This document shows, in pieces, positions 1 to 8,449 of a DNA stretch of 64,000 nucleotides. The stretch's first letter is position 1. Each line of letters begins with the position of its first letter. The notes beneath the pieces are model-generated. The model was not told the origin of the DNA. It saw only the letters and a list, made by a program, of their open reading frames with translations, and did no database searches. Position numbers and translations under genes: made by a program. Origin of the DNA: Rossellomorea sp036867415. GTDB taxonomy: Bacteria > Bacillota > Bacilli > Bacillales > Bacillaceae_B. The stretch covers positions 1 to 64,000 of the forward strand of contig NZ_JBAJHU010000011.1 in the NCBI RefSeq assembly GCF_036867415.1, given 5' to 3'.

Positions 1-5
1 GTTCG

Positions 6-52
6 CTCCTGCGGGGTCTCACATAAGCTACTTTTCCCGCAGGAGTCTTCGT
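6..52. repeat. GC-rich inverted repeat at left edge
   Basis: The arms CTCCTGCGGG and CCCGCAGGAG are perfect reverse complements around a loop of about 20 bases. It may be an intergenic palindromic repeat or the terminator of a gene lying left of the window. There is no clear U-tail, so a repeat is slightly favoured. Confidence 0.5.
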
Positions 53-114
53 CTTGCACTCCAATCAACCGCTCGAACAAGCTATATACAAAATGGACAT
101 TTGAACAAAGCTAA

Positions 115-168
115 TAAAAACCCGAACTTACTTGAACTTTGATTTCAAATTAGTTCGGGTTTTATTCA
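115..168. terminator. Bidirectional intrinsic terminator
   Basis: The stem AAAACCCGAACT pairs with AGTTCGGGTTTT across a loop of about 22 bases and is followed by TATT on the plus strand. A-rich sequence on the left arm gives a T-tail on the minus strand too. It probably ends a gene located left of the window. Confidence 0.7.
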
Positions 169-631
169 GACTAAAACACTTGTGTCCCAGCCTCTTTTCA
201 GCTCGGTTTCAAACTGAACATCTTAAAAAGTTGCAGTCCCCAGCTAAAACATTACTTTCGAATGAACAGAACCACCCCAAATGAGCGTAAAGTAACAAAA
301 ACGAAAACAATCCAGGAAGAAAACAGCCTGTTTTTCTAAGAAAAATGAATCAACAGCTTCCCATATCCCTCAAAAGCACCAGCCCCTCACCAACAAACGA
401 GAGGTTGCATCGATTGAACAAAAACGTTTACCATAGTAAAGTACTAATATTCTAAATTTTTTGCACAAAGAATAAATACTTTGGTTAAGGAGTCTATATC
501 CAACCCGTGAACATGCTCTTTTCGCACCGGGACTCCAATGGTTCAATCGAAATATTGTGGACAGCAACAACGAATGCGAAAAAGAACTTACATAAAAATG
601 TAGTCGCTTACATCAGGAAAGGAGCAACACT
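169..631. other. Intergenic region before the Nramp-like gene
   Basis: About 460 bp without a convincing gene. The short minus-strand frame at 370-570 has no ribosome site and no recognisable family. The stretch holds a divergent copy of the dispersed repeat (506-586), nested in a GGAGTC...GACTCC pairing. I do not recognise a known riboswitch here, although a structured leader is possible. Confidence 0.6.
506..586 (-). repeat. Dispersed repeat, divergent copy 3
   Basis: Contains GTGAACATGCTCTTTTCG, then CGAAATATTG, then AGCAACA and ATGCGAAAAAGAAC in the same order and spacing style as the copy at 5938-6057. It is the most diverged of the three copies and lacks most of the central GGAACTTGGGTATTTTCG segment. 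Confidence 0.5.
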
Positions 632-1891
632 ATGTCAATGGAAGTGAACACGAACACAAATCTCAAAGCACCTAAATCTTTCAAAAAGAGGATCGCACTC
701 ATCGGACCTGGATTCGTCGCTGCTGCAACCGGTGTCGGTACGGGGGATCTCGTTGCTGCACTGGTAGCCGGGGCCGGTTTCGGCCTGGTGTTCGTCTGGG
801 CGATTATCGTCGGGTCGATTCTCAAGCATTTCCTGAATGAAGGGGTCGGCCGCTGGCATCTCGCCACCGGGAAAACAATCCTTGAAGGCTGGCAGGAGAT
901 GGGGAAATGGGCAACGGGTTACTTTGGCATTTATGCGGTCATCTGGGGTTTTGTCTACGGCGCTGCCGCAGCCTCTGCCTGTGCCCTTGCAATGACGACC
1001 ATGTTTCCGGTCATGCCGTTCTGGGCGTGGGCCGTCATCCATGCGATCGCCGGTTTCCTGCTCGTGTGGACCGGCCGCTATCTGCTGTTTGAAAAGGTCA
1101 TGATGTTTCTGATCGGATTGATGTTCGTGACGGTCGTCGGCTCTGCAGCCTTATTCCTGCCTAACCTGGGTGATTTCCTGAAAGGCTTTGTCCCGACCAT
1201 TCCGGAAGGTTCCTTCCTGCTTGCGCTCGGTTTGGTGGGTGGTGTCGGCGGAACGATCACGATGACCTCGTACGGATATTGGTTGAAGGAGAAGGGATGG
1301 AGCGGCAAGGAGTGGGTTCCGACCATGCGTCTGGACTCGAAGGCAGCCTACACGATGACGGCCATCTTCACCCTTGCCTTACTCATCGTCGGCAGCCAAT
1401 TTTTATATGGGACAGGTATTGAGCTGGAAGGGGAACAAGGACTGTTCGAGCTGACCGGTCTGCTTGGGGATAAATATGGCGGATTCGTCTCATGGATGTT
1501 TCTGATCGGCTTCTGGTCTGCGGCGTTCTCTTCCCTGTTAGGGGTATGGAACGGGGTACCATATCTGTTCGCCGACTTTGTAAGGGTCGTCAAGAAACGG
1601 ACTGACCGTCCCGTGACAGAGAAAGATCCGGCGTACCGACTCTTCCTTGCATGGCTCACGTTCCCGCCTCTCTTGCTGTTGTTTTTCGGTAAACCGGTCC
1701 AATTGATCATCCTCTACGGAGCATTGGGTGCGCTGTTCATGCCGTTCTTGTCATTCAGCCTGATCTGGCTTTTGAATTCGAAAAAAGTGGACAAGGACTA
1801 CCGGAACAGCCCATTGGCAAACATCGTTTTCGCTGCGTGTATCCTGCTGTTCGCGATCCTTGCGGTGACGAAGTTGATTTCCATTTTTTAA
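632..1891 (+). CDS. Nramp-family (SLC11-like) metal ion transporter
   Basis: An integral membrane protein of 419 aa with about eleven hydrophobic segments. It starts at ATG after AGGAAAGGAGC. The N-terminal GPGFVAAATGVGTGDL segment followed by an alternating hydrophobic pattern fits the first helix of Nramp transporters, which move divalent cations with protons. The usual helix-1 DPGN motif is replaced by GTGD, and the helix-6 Met-Pro-His position appears as MTSYGYW. It therefore belongs to a divergent branch, and the substrate (Mn, Mg or something else) cannot be read from the sequence. It is monocistronic, with a terminator directly downstream. Confidence 0.8.
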   Translation: MSMEVNTNTNLKAPKSFKKRIALIGPGFVAAATGVGTGDLVAALVAGAGFGLVFVWAIIVGSILKHFLNEGVGRWHLATGKTILEGWQEMGKWATGYFGIYAVIWGFVYGAAAASACALAMTTMFPVMPFWAWAVIHAIAGFLLVWTGRYLLFEKVMMFLIGLMFVTVVGSAALFLPNLGDFLKGFVPTIPEGSFLLALGLVGGVGGTITMTSYGYWLKEKGWSGKEWVPTMRLDSKAAYTMTAIFTLALLIVGSQFLYGTGIELEGEQGLFELTGLLGDKYGGFVSWMFLIGFWSAAFSSLLGVWNGVPYLFADFVRVVKKRTDRPVTEKDPAYRLFLAWLTFPPLLLLFFGKPVQLIILYGALGALFMPFLSFSLIWLLNSKKVDKDYRNSPLANIVFAACILLFAILAVTKLISIF

Positions 1892-1899
1892 TATAAAAA

Positions 1900-1938
1900 A
1901 AGAAGCCGGGGATCATGCTGCATCCCCGGCTTAATTAT
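1900..1938. terminator. Terminator shared by convergent genes
   Basis: AGCCGGGGAT pairs with ATCCCCGGCT around a loop of about 8 bases, followed by TAATTATT. It ends the Nramp-like gene. The right arm and tail overlap the 3' end of the convergent DUF3298 gene. Confidence 0.8.
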
Positions 1939-2569
1939 TGACTGCCATCCGCCCGAGGGGTCCGCTTTCCTCGATGATATCCTGCAGATCATACACAGAG
2001 ATCGGGAACATCGGGAATCCGACGACATAAGGCGTAATTTCATAGAGTTGAAAATAGATTACTAGCGTCTTGTCTGCGATGTAAAAGTCCTGGTCGGGGC
2101 GGATGCCTGTGAACTCGCCGAGGAGCGGGATGTCCCGCTGTTTGATCTGCAAGGCCACCAGGTCGGAGATCCTCTTCACATAATTGCTGCCTGGCTTGAA
2201 TAAATCTTTCAGACTGCAAAGCTTCTCTTTCTCGAGATCGAACGTCAGCGACCTGATGAATGTCATCCCGTGCGCTGCATGGTAGTGATACGTATAGTTG
2301 GAGAGTGATAGACTCAATACCTCTCGCTGGTTGTTCTTGATTTCAAAAGACCCCTGCATTTCTTCGACGGTCGAAGGTATATTCCCGACCTGTTCATGAA
2401 TCAGCTTCTGGGTTTCATGGACGATGGTACGGTTAATGATTCGTTGAAAATTCCGATTATGCATGTCTGCGGCTTTCGGGTAATAGACCGTCTGCTTCGG
2501 TCCGCTGCTGATCATCCTCGTTTGGATGCTTACAGGTAATGATACGGGCATCTTGATCATCCTCTGCAC
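1931..2569 (-). CDS. DUF3298/DUF4163-type protein
   Basis: A protein of up to 212 aa. The middle shows the DUF4163-like pattern (SFEIKNNQREVLSLSLSNY, then YHYHAAHG). The C-terminal half fits DUF3298 (SLKDLFKPGSNYVKRI, then FYIADKTLVIYF). Such domains occur in the extracytoplasmic part of RsiV-type proteins and in free-standing secreted proteins. Here there is no obvious signal peptide or membrane anchor, so a cytosolic role or a mis-set start is possible. The first codon is GTG. An ATG seven codons in (2551) has a better-spaced AGAGG. The role is unknown. Confidence 0.75.
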   Translation of the reverse strand: MQRMIKMPVSLPVSIQTRMISSGPKQTVYYPKAADMHNRNFQRIINRTIVHETQKLIHEQVGNIPSTVEEMQGSFEIKNNQREVLSLSLSNYTYHYHAAHGMTFIRSLTFDLEKEKLCSLKDLFKPGSNYVKRISDLVALQIKQRDIPLLGEFTGIRPDQDFYIADKTLVIYFQLYEITPYVVGFPMFPISVYDLQDIIEESGPLGRMAVNN

Positions 2570-2699
2570 TTTTTACCCCATAGTATTCTTGAAGACGCCC
2601 AAGGTGCATAGAGGGGGCTGACAGACTGCCCTGAGGTCCCCGCGAAATGATCAAAACAATACTAATAGAGCAGTATTCTCAACGTTAAACCCCTTCACC

Positions 2700-2943
2700 T
2701 TACGCATTCTTCACCAATTCCCTTCCAATGAGCCAGTCAGCAAACGGCCCTTCCCGTAATGGAGGTGAGAAATAATAGCCTTGTATATGAGGCACCTCGA
2801 TCATCGAACTGATGAAATCGATCTGCTCCCGGGATTCGACTCCTTCGATGACCACCTTCAGCTTCAAGGAAGAGCATAATGTGATGATTGCCCTCAGCAA
2901 TGCTGAATCCTTATCCCCATGAAGAATATGTATTCCATCTGAT
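2700..2943 (-). pseudogene. C-terminal remnant of an EAL-domain protein
   Basis: The frame reads DGIHILHGDKDSALLRAI, then KVVIEGVES, then GYYFSPPL. These are the last third of an EAL cyclic-di-GMP phosphodiesterase domain, including the conserved E-G-V-E turn and the GYxFSxP strand. The EAL signature itself and the metal-binding residues in front are absent; an in-frame TAA lies just upstream and no start or ribosome site exists. It is a decayed gene fragment with no expected activity. Confidence 0.75.
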
Positions 2944-3169
2944 TAAGGCAAAGTGAACATAACACAACAACCTCATTTAATTTCAAATTAGAAAAACCTC
3001 TTCTCACCTATGTTAAATTATACAAAAGTTAGCAGAAAAAGAAATATATAAGTAAAACAAGAATATTTCCCAGGAATCTATTTAAATTTTCTGAAAACAA
3101 GATTGCAAGTCCGCCTTTTTTATACATATAATGGGAACACGTAGAAAAAACGGACTGGAGAAGATGAAA

Positions 3170-3787
3170 ATGAAAAATAAAGGGATCTACAGAGACTTTT
3201 TCCTGCATATCGACATTCTGATCATGGCGTGCATTTTCGCTGCCGTACTCACCTCCCTGTTTACTATGAAGCTGACCATTTTCACCCCTCTATTCATTAT
3301 GGTCGGGATCATCACCTATATGTTCAGCGAGTATCTCACCCACCGTTTCCTCTTTCACATCAAAGCACCGAAGAATACAATCCTGTTCAAGCTGATCAAA
3401 CGGCTGCACTATGATCATCACAAGAAACCTAATGACCTGAAGCTGCTATTCCTGCCGATCTGGTACAGCGCCCCGAGCTTATTGGCGCTGAGTCTCATTT
3501 TTCATTTCCTGTCAGGTTCCGCCCCGGCCACACTGGCATTCAGTACAGGTATCCTGGTCATGTTCTTTCTATACGAGTGGAAGCACTACATCGCCCACCG
3601 CCCCCTGAAGCCAATGACAAAGTTCGGAAGATGGCTGAAAAAGACCCACGTCCTGCACCATTACAAGAACGAGAACTATTGGTACGGCGTGTCCACCCCG
3701 TTTGTCGATGTGCTATTCGGGACGCTGAAAGATGAGAAAGACGTAGAACTGAGCGAGACGGCAAAGGATTTGGAGAAGCGGGCGTAA
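3170..3787 (+). CDS. Fatty acid hydroxylase / sterol desaturase family protein
   Basis: An integral membrane di-iron oxygenase-like protein of 205 aa. Histidine clusters typical of the superfamily are visible in order: HRFLFH, HYDHH, HYIAH and HVLHH, between four hydrophobic segments. The family hydroxylates or desaturates lipid chains or carotenoids; the substrate here is unknown. The frame is open from 3131, but GGAG at 3157-3160 best serves the ATG at 3170. Monocistronic. Confidence 0.8.
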   Translation: MKNKGIYRDFFLHIDILIMACIFAAVLTSLFTMKLTIFTPLFIMVGIITYMFSEYLTHRFLFHIKAPKNTILFKLIKRLHYDHHKKPNDLKLLFLPIWYSAPSLLALSLIFHFLSGSAPATLAFSTGILVMFFLYEWKHYIAHRPLKPMTKFGRWLKKTHVLHHYKNENYWYGVSTPFVDVLFGTLKDEKDVELSETAKDLEKRA

Positions 3788-4479
3788 GGTTCTTGAAACT
3801 GCGCCGCAAAAAAAGGCATTTATCCTGAAGAGTAATGGGTTCTGTTTTGAAGTACAAAATATGAATTAACCTTGCTTTTCGTATAGTAATTCGCACCAAC
3901 ATTAAATGCAAATTTGTAGGAAAATCATAAAGAAAAATGCTTGGAGACATATGTCTCCAAGCATTTTTTCATCCCAAGATAAGCACTGGTTAGCGATTTC
4001 CAAATCAACTAGCATATGCAGAAAATATGATGCTAAAATAAGGGAAGAAGCTCCTCTTATTGAGGAGATAGCACGAAAAATAGAGTAAATAGAGGGAAAA
4101 ATCCCCCCTATTTACTCCAAAAGCATGAAAATGGACCGTTTTACTTTGCCTTAAAGGGAAATACTCCCCTTATATCCCCCGACCCCAGCCCTATTATGCA
4201 GGATAACGGGAAAAAGTCCCCTTATTTAAAGATTCAGAGGTTACTTACAATGAAGGATCAACACCCACCCCCTGCTAGTTAAATAGCATTCGCAGCACAT
4301 CAATTGGTATAACTTCATGCTGACAAAAACGTATGACACCATGTTAAAAGGGGTTCGAATTTCAGGGCAGATTTATACCAACAAAAAGAAGCAGTCTAAT
4401 TCAGTTGCGAATAGGATTGCTAATTTAGTTTTTGTATTTGAAATCCGAACCCGTTACCTGAAGAGATGAATGGGCTATC
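3788..4479. other. Long intergenic region
   Basis: About 690 bp. It contains a strong terminator hairpin (3934-3969) and several short G/C-run segments (repeats of GGGAAAAA and TCCCC between 4040 and 4220). A 60-codon plus-strand frame (3906-4088) runs straight through the terminator hairpin and has no ribosome site, so I do not call it. Nothing else is recognised. Confidence 0.5.
3934..3970. terminator. Perfect palindromic terminator
   Basis: AAATGCTTGGAGACA pairs with TGTCTCCAAGCATTT with almost no loop, flanked by A and T runs. It can act on both strands. It is about 145 bp downstream of the hydroxylase gene. Confidence 0.75.
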
Positions 4480-5694
4480 TTAATCCGAAACAGCCGATTG
4501 AATCACTTTCCCAAGCCTTTTGACACCTTCCGTAATGTCACTCTCACTAGCATAACTGAACGAAAGCCTCAGATACTCAAGACCGTCTTCCTGGTTCAAG
4601 AAGAAATACTTGCCCGGCACGTAGGAAACCCCTTCTGCAGCGGCCTTTTCCAAGAGCTTCGAAGTATCCGTCCCCGGAACCTTGACCCAGACGAAATATC
4701 CGCCCTGCGGGACGTACCATGAAACAGAATCAGGCATATATTTTTCAAGTTCGGCCAGCATAAGTGAGCACTTTGCACGGTACACCTTCCTTAAGATGGT
4801 ATAGCGCACTTCCCAATTCGTATCATGCAGAAACTGACTTACGCTTGCCTGTGAAAAAGGATGGTCAAGATCTTTCTTGAACCATGACAGTGCCTGGATG
4901 AATTCCTTTTCGGCAGCCACCCAGCCGATTCGAAGCCCGGGTGCCACCACTTTTGAGAGAGAACCGATATACAATACACGTGATTCATTTCTTCTCATCT
5001 TCGCCTTCAATGGGCTCGTGTCTTGGTTAAAGTACAATTCCCCGTATGCATCGTCCTCAATCACAAGGAAATCGTATTCGTCGGCAAGCCTCATGACATG
5101 CTCGCGGCGCTCCTCCGTCATCGTCGTCCCCGTCGGATTTTGGAATGTAGGGATTGTATACAACACTTTCGGGAGCTTTTCACCATTCTTTCTGCGCTCC
5201 TCCAGCGCCTCTTCCAGAATGTCGGTCCGGAGTCCATGTTTGTCTACTTCGATACTGATGAAGTGCTTCGTGTAGTTCTGAAAGATTTCGAGCGCCTCCA
5301 TATACGTCGGGGATTCAAGCGCCACGACCGTCTCGTCGTCTAGGAGGACACGGGCAATCAGGTCGATTGCCTGACACGCACCCGAAGTGATCATTATATT
5401 CTCACTCGCGACCACCATGGAACGGTCAGACATCAGAAGTTGAAGAGTCGCCTTAAGGTCCTTTACTTTCTTGCTCCCAATATAGTGAAGCGGCAGATCC
5501 TTTTCCTCTTCCAAAAGCTTCAACACCGAGTTCTTCAGGTCCTGCACCGGTATAAGCTCTGGATCTGGGTAGCCCGAACTCAGCCGGATGCAGCCGTCAG
5601 GAATAACAGGCATCCATTCACCAGGCGGATCATTCTTTAAAGCAGGTTTAATGTCTTTTGAAAAAAAAGATTCAGGATTCACGCGATCAAACAC
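4480..5694 (-). CDS. PLP-dependent aminotransferase, fold type I (LysN/MocR-type catalytic domain)
   Basis: A cytosolic aminotransferase of about 400 aa without the N-terminal GntR helix-turn-helix that MocR regulators carry. Visible signatures are ITSGACQAIDLIARVL, the N-P-T-G turn (TFQNPTGTTM), the D and Y that hold PLP (VIEDDAYGELYF), and the lysine that forms the internal aldimine in SLSKVVAPGLRIGW. The family includes 2-aminoadipate, aromatic and branched-chain aminotransferases; the substrate is not readable. The start is GTG at 5694 or, with GGAAAGGTG as ribosome site, GTG at 5682. Confidence 0.85.
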   Translation of the reverse strand: MFDRVNPESFFSKDIKPALKNDPPGEWMPVIPDGCIRLSSGYPDPELIPVQDLKNSVLKLLEEEKDLPLHYIGSKKVKDLKATLQLLMSDRSMVVASENIMITSGACQAIDLIARVLLDDETVVALESPTYMEALEIFQNYTKHFISIEVDKHGLRTDILEEALEERRKNGEKLPKVLYTIPTFQNPTGTTMTEERREHVMRLADEYDFLVIEDDAYGELYFNQDTSPLKAKMRRNESRVLYIGSLSKVVAPGLRIGWVAAEKEFIQALSWFKKDLDHPFSQASVSQFLHDTNWEVRYTILRKVYRAKCSLMLAELEKYMPDSVSWYVPQGGYFVWVKVPGTDTSKLLEKAAAEGVSYVPGKYFFLNQEDGLEYLRLSFSYASESDITEGVKRLGKVIQSAVSD

Positions 5695-5765
5695 CTTTCC
5701 ATTCGTTGTTTAATTTTATTGTATAGGAAGAACCTGGGGGCTTCTACCCTTATTCCTATTCAACA

Positions 5766-5808
5766 AAAGAGAAAGCATTGACGGCTGCCAATGCTTTCTC
5801 TTCTTTAC
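5766..5808. terminator. Intrinsic terminator
   Basis: AGAGAAAGCATTG pairs with CAATGCTTTCTCT around a 7-base loop. The minus-strand tail is TTTTGTTG and the plus-strand tail TCTTT. It probably ends the minus-strand YjiH transcript after the repeat element. Confidence 0.75.
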
Positions 5809-5855
5809 ATGGAACCCGGTGTTCAACTTATGGCTGGTAAACCTGCTGAGGACGA

Positions 5856-5871
5856 TGTTCCACGTGAAACA
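5856..5871. promoter_or_regulatory. parS: parS chromosome-segregation site
   Basis: TGTTCCACGTGAAACA is an exact match to the 16-bp Bacillus parS consensus (TGTTNCACGTGAAACA), bound by ParB/Spo0J, which loads SMC near the origin. It lies in non-coding DNA, and the origin-linked genes at the right end of the window agree with an origin-proximal position. Confidence 0.92.
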
Positions 5872-5937
5872 TTCATTAAAAGAAGGCTGTTTTCTAAAAG
5901 ATTGTTGCTTTACGTCCATCATCCAGGAGTTTTAATG

Positions 5938-6057
5938 AAGTGCGTGAACGTACTCTTTTCGAACTCAAGCTTAAATAGATGATGGACGTACGATCGAAAA
6001 TACCCAAGTTCCGGTGTTTTCTTATTTGTAAAGCAACAAAGTATGCGAAAAGAGCCT
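5938..6057 (-). repeat. Dispersed repeat, copy 1 (about 120 bp)
   Basis: On the minus strand it begins AGGCTCTTTTCGCATACTTT, contains CCGGAACTTGGGTATTTTCG and ends GTTCGAAAAGAGTACGT plus GCACTT. The ends CTCTTTTCG and CGAAAAGAG are inverted repeats, as in small non-autonomous elements. It matches the copy at 9985-10106 in the opposite orientation, and its edge supplies the stop codon region of the YjiH gene. Confidence 0.8.
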
Positions 6058-7444
6058 AAAAGAAAAACAAATGAGCCATCAATGCTGCGACCGGCAGAGT
6101 GATGATTGTCCGCTGCAAAAAGATGATGAACAGCTGCAGGAACGAAATGGGAATCTTTGATTTTAATAAGAGGATCCCGATTTCGGACATGTAGATCAGC
6201 TGAGATAACGACATGACCCCGATGACAAAACGGGTCAGTTCCGACTTGATCCCGCTTCCGACGACAGCCGGCAGGAACATGTCCGCAAAGCCGACGATCA
6301 TCGCCGGTGCAGCGGCTTTTGCCTCCGGTATCTGCAATAACTCAAGCAGCGGGACGAATGGATAGGACAAATAATCAAAGATCGGCGTGAATTCGGCAAT
6401 CACAAGAGCAACCGTCCCGATCGCCATGACGAGCGGGATCAGCGCGAACCAGATGTCCACCACGTTTTTGATTCCGCTTGCCGCCACACCGCGGAAACTT
6501 TTGACCCCATCTGCCTTTTCCACTGCGGTCTCAAGTCCCCAGCGGAAATTGGAAACCCCGGCAGGAACGTCCTCTTCGATCTGCTTCCCGACCGGCTCGT
6601 AATACGTTTCTTTTTTCAGGGAAAGCGGCGGGATCCTCGGACAGATGATGGCTGCGATCACACCGGTCACGACCACCGTCAGATAGAATTGGACAAACAG
6701 ATGATCAATCGCTAGAAACTTGGCAATTACCAGGCTGAAGGCAATCGACGCAATCGAGAAGTTCGTCGCGACAACCGCCGCTTCGCGTTTCGTATAATAC
6801 CCGCCTTCATATTGCTGTGTCGTCAACAGGACGCCAACCGTCCCGCTTCCCATCCACGATGCCAATGCATCGATGGAGGAACGTCCCGGCAATTTAAACA
6901 GAGGCACCATCACATTCCGTACCAATGTGCCAAAGAAATCCATCAGGCCGAACTCGAGCAGCAGCGGCATGAATAAACATGCGAATAAAAACCATACCAT
7001 CAGCACTGGGATCAAATCATACAGCACGACCCCGCCTGTAATCTCCGACCATATGTATTCCGGGCCGATCTGAAAAAACGTCAAAACCGCGAATATCGCA
7101 CCGATCCAGCGCAACACGAGCCAAAACGGCGTCACATCGAATAATGCGGTCAGGAACGGACTCTTTTTAACCATCTGGACCGTTGTGAATCTGACTGCTA
7201 AACTCGCGATTGCAGATAAACAGATGATGCCCGTCATGATCACAGGAATGTAGTCCGCTATTATCGCCTGCAGCCCGTCGGCCAGGATGCCCAGTCCGAT
7301 CGTCACCTTTCCGTCGATGGAAATCGGGATCAGAAACAATAATACCCCGAACAACGAAGGCAGCCAGAACTTCATATATTGCTTCGCTGTAAACTCTTTT
7401 CTACCAGTAATCTCCTCAGCATGTTGCAGCTTCTCTGCCTGCAT
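6056..7444 (-). CDS. YjiH family membrane protein (nucleoside-recognition/gate type)
   Basis: A polytopic membrane protein of 462 aa with about ten to eleven hydrophobic segments. The order of segments, the central AIICPRIPPLSLKKETYYEP loop and the late gate-like segments (MIVGFADMFLPAVVGSGI) fit the YjiH family, related to the gate domain of nucleoside transporters and FeoB. The substrate is unknown. ATG follows GGGAGGG. The stop codon lies inside the border of a dispersed repeat, so the last residues may have been altered by that insertion. Confidence 0.8.
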   Translation of the reverse strand: MQAEKLQHAEEITGRKEFTAKQYMKFWLPSLFGVLLFLIPISIDGKVTIGLGILADGLQAIIADYIPVIMTGIICLSAIASLAVRFTTVQMVKKSPFLTALFDVTPFWLVLRWIGAIFAVLTFFQIGPEYIWSEITGGVVLYDLIPVLMVWFLFACLFMPLLLEFGLMDFFGTLVRNVMVPLFKLPGRSSIDALASWMGSGTVGVLLTTQQYEGGYYTKREAAVVATNFSIASIAFSLVIAKFLAIDHLFVQFYLTVVVTGVIAAIICPRIPPLSLKKETYYEPVGKQIEEDVPAGVSNFRWGLETAVEKADGVKSFRGVAASGIKNVVDIWFALIPLVMAIGTVALVIAEFTPIFDYLSYPFVPLLELLQIPEAKAAAPAMIVGFADMFLPAVVGSGIKSELTRFVIGVMSLSQLIYMSEIGILLLKSKIPISFLQLFIIFLQRTIITLPVAALMAHLFFF

Positions 7445-7662
7445 ACGAAATCCCTCCCAGGTGCATTTGTATAATTCAAAACCGTGAATCGTCCTTTAAA
7501 TTTTCTGAATATAAATAAGATAACATTGAATTGTATAAATATACAACCTTGTTTTGAAAATAAAAGAGATTGACCTTAATTTTTGGTACCACACCATCCC
7601 CAAAATAAAAATGACCCATCCGTGTAAAACTAAAGAGCAGCTTACTAAAGGATGTGTCATGC

Positions 7663-8367
7663 ATGGATTTCTTTCAAAGCCAGGAAACGCTTACGGCCAC
7701 AGAGTGGATTCTCCGGGCAGTCGTTGCTTTTTTCTTTTTATTAATAGTCAGTAAAGTACTGGGACAGCGGGCGATTTCTCAGCTCAGACCTCTCGATTTT
7801 GCCATTGCCCTGGTGATCGGAAACATCATCGCCCATCCGCTCTCTGATGAAAACCTTGGACTGAAAGGTTCCATCATCACGACCATTGTATTGGTGGTTC
7901 TCTATGTGGGCGGAGTATATCTCCTTCTGAAGTGGTCATGGTTCAGAAAGCTCTTCACACCGCCGCCGATTACGCTTGTTCAAAATGGAAAAATACTCAA
8001 TAAAGGGCTGAAGAAAGCCAGAATCTCATTGGATGTGCTAATGGAGGAGCTGCGGGAGGATAAAATTGAAGATGTGAAGAAGGTGGCACTCGCGATTTGG
8101 GAGGCGGACGGGAAGATTTCCGTGTTCCTCGATCCAAAATATGAACCGCTTACCCCTTATGCCCTCCAGCTGGAAACAGAGCCTTTCGATTTTCCAAGGA
8201 CGATTATCAAAGAAGGAAAAATAGATGAAGCCGCGCTGACTCACATCCAGAAGGACGAACGCTGGGTGATAGAAAGGCTCGAAAAACACTATCAGACCGA
8301 ACCGAAGAACGTACTGCTTGCCACCCTTGACCGGAACGATACCCTCAAGGTGTTTCTATATAAATAG
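7663..8367 (+). CDS. DUF421 (YetF/YkjA-type) membrane protein
   Basis: A protein of 234 aa with three N-terminal membrane segments (VVAFFFLLIVSKVLG, then VLVVLYVGGVYLLLKW) and a cytosolic C-terminal domain. The sequence around LGQRAISQLRPLDFAIALVI is the hallmark of DUF421. B. subtilis relatives (YetF, YrbG, YdfR) are linked to spore properties, but the molecular function is not known. The frame is open from a GTG at 7654; AAAGGATG favours the ATG at 7663. Confidence 0.85.
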   Translation: MDFFQSQETLTATEWILRAVVAFFFLLIVSKVLGQRAISQLRPLDFAIALVIGNIIAHPLSDENLGLKGSIITTIVLVVLYVGGVYLLLKWSWFRKLFTPPPITLVQNGKILNKGLKKARISLDVLMEELREDKIEDVKKVALAIWEADGKISVFLDPKYEPLTPYALQLETEPFDFPRTIIKEGKIDEAALTHIQKDERWVIERLEKHYQTEPKNVLLATLDRNDTLKVFLYK

Positions 8368-8391
8368 GACAATTCATGACCACACAAACAA

Positions 8392-8436
8392 AGGCCAAAA
8401 CCAACCCCATCAAACTGGATTGATTTTGGCCTTACC
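8392..8436. terminator. Terminator between convergent genes
   Basis: AAGGCCAAAACCAA pairs imperfectly with TTGATTTTGGCCTT across a loop of about 17 bases. It sits between the DUF421 gene and the convergent mqo gene and can serve both. Confidence 0.65.
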
Positions 8437-8449
8437 ACATACAAAAAAG

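Larger units (their letters stand above)
5695..6055. other. Intergenic region with terminator, parS and dispersed repeat
   Basis: About 360 bp between two minus-strand genes. In order it holds a terminator (5766-5807), a parS site (5856-5871), the inverted pair ACGTCCATCATC / GATGATGGACGT (arms near 5912 and 5979), and a full copy of the dispersed repeat that reaches into the YjiH stop codon. There is no coding signal. Confidence 0.7.

Noticed and set aside
370..570. 66-codon minus-strand frame before the Nramp-like gene
   Set aside because: No ribosome site, and it overlaps a dispersed repeat copy.
3906..4088. 60-codon plus-strand open frame
   Set aside because: It runs through a perfect terminator hairpin, has no ribosome site and no recognisable family pattern.
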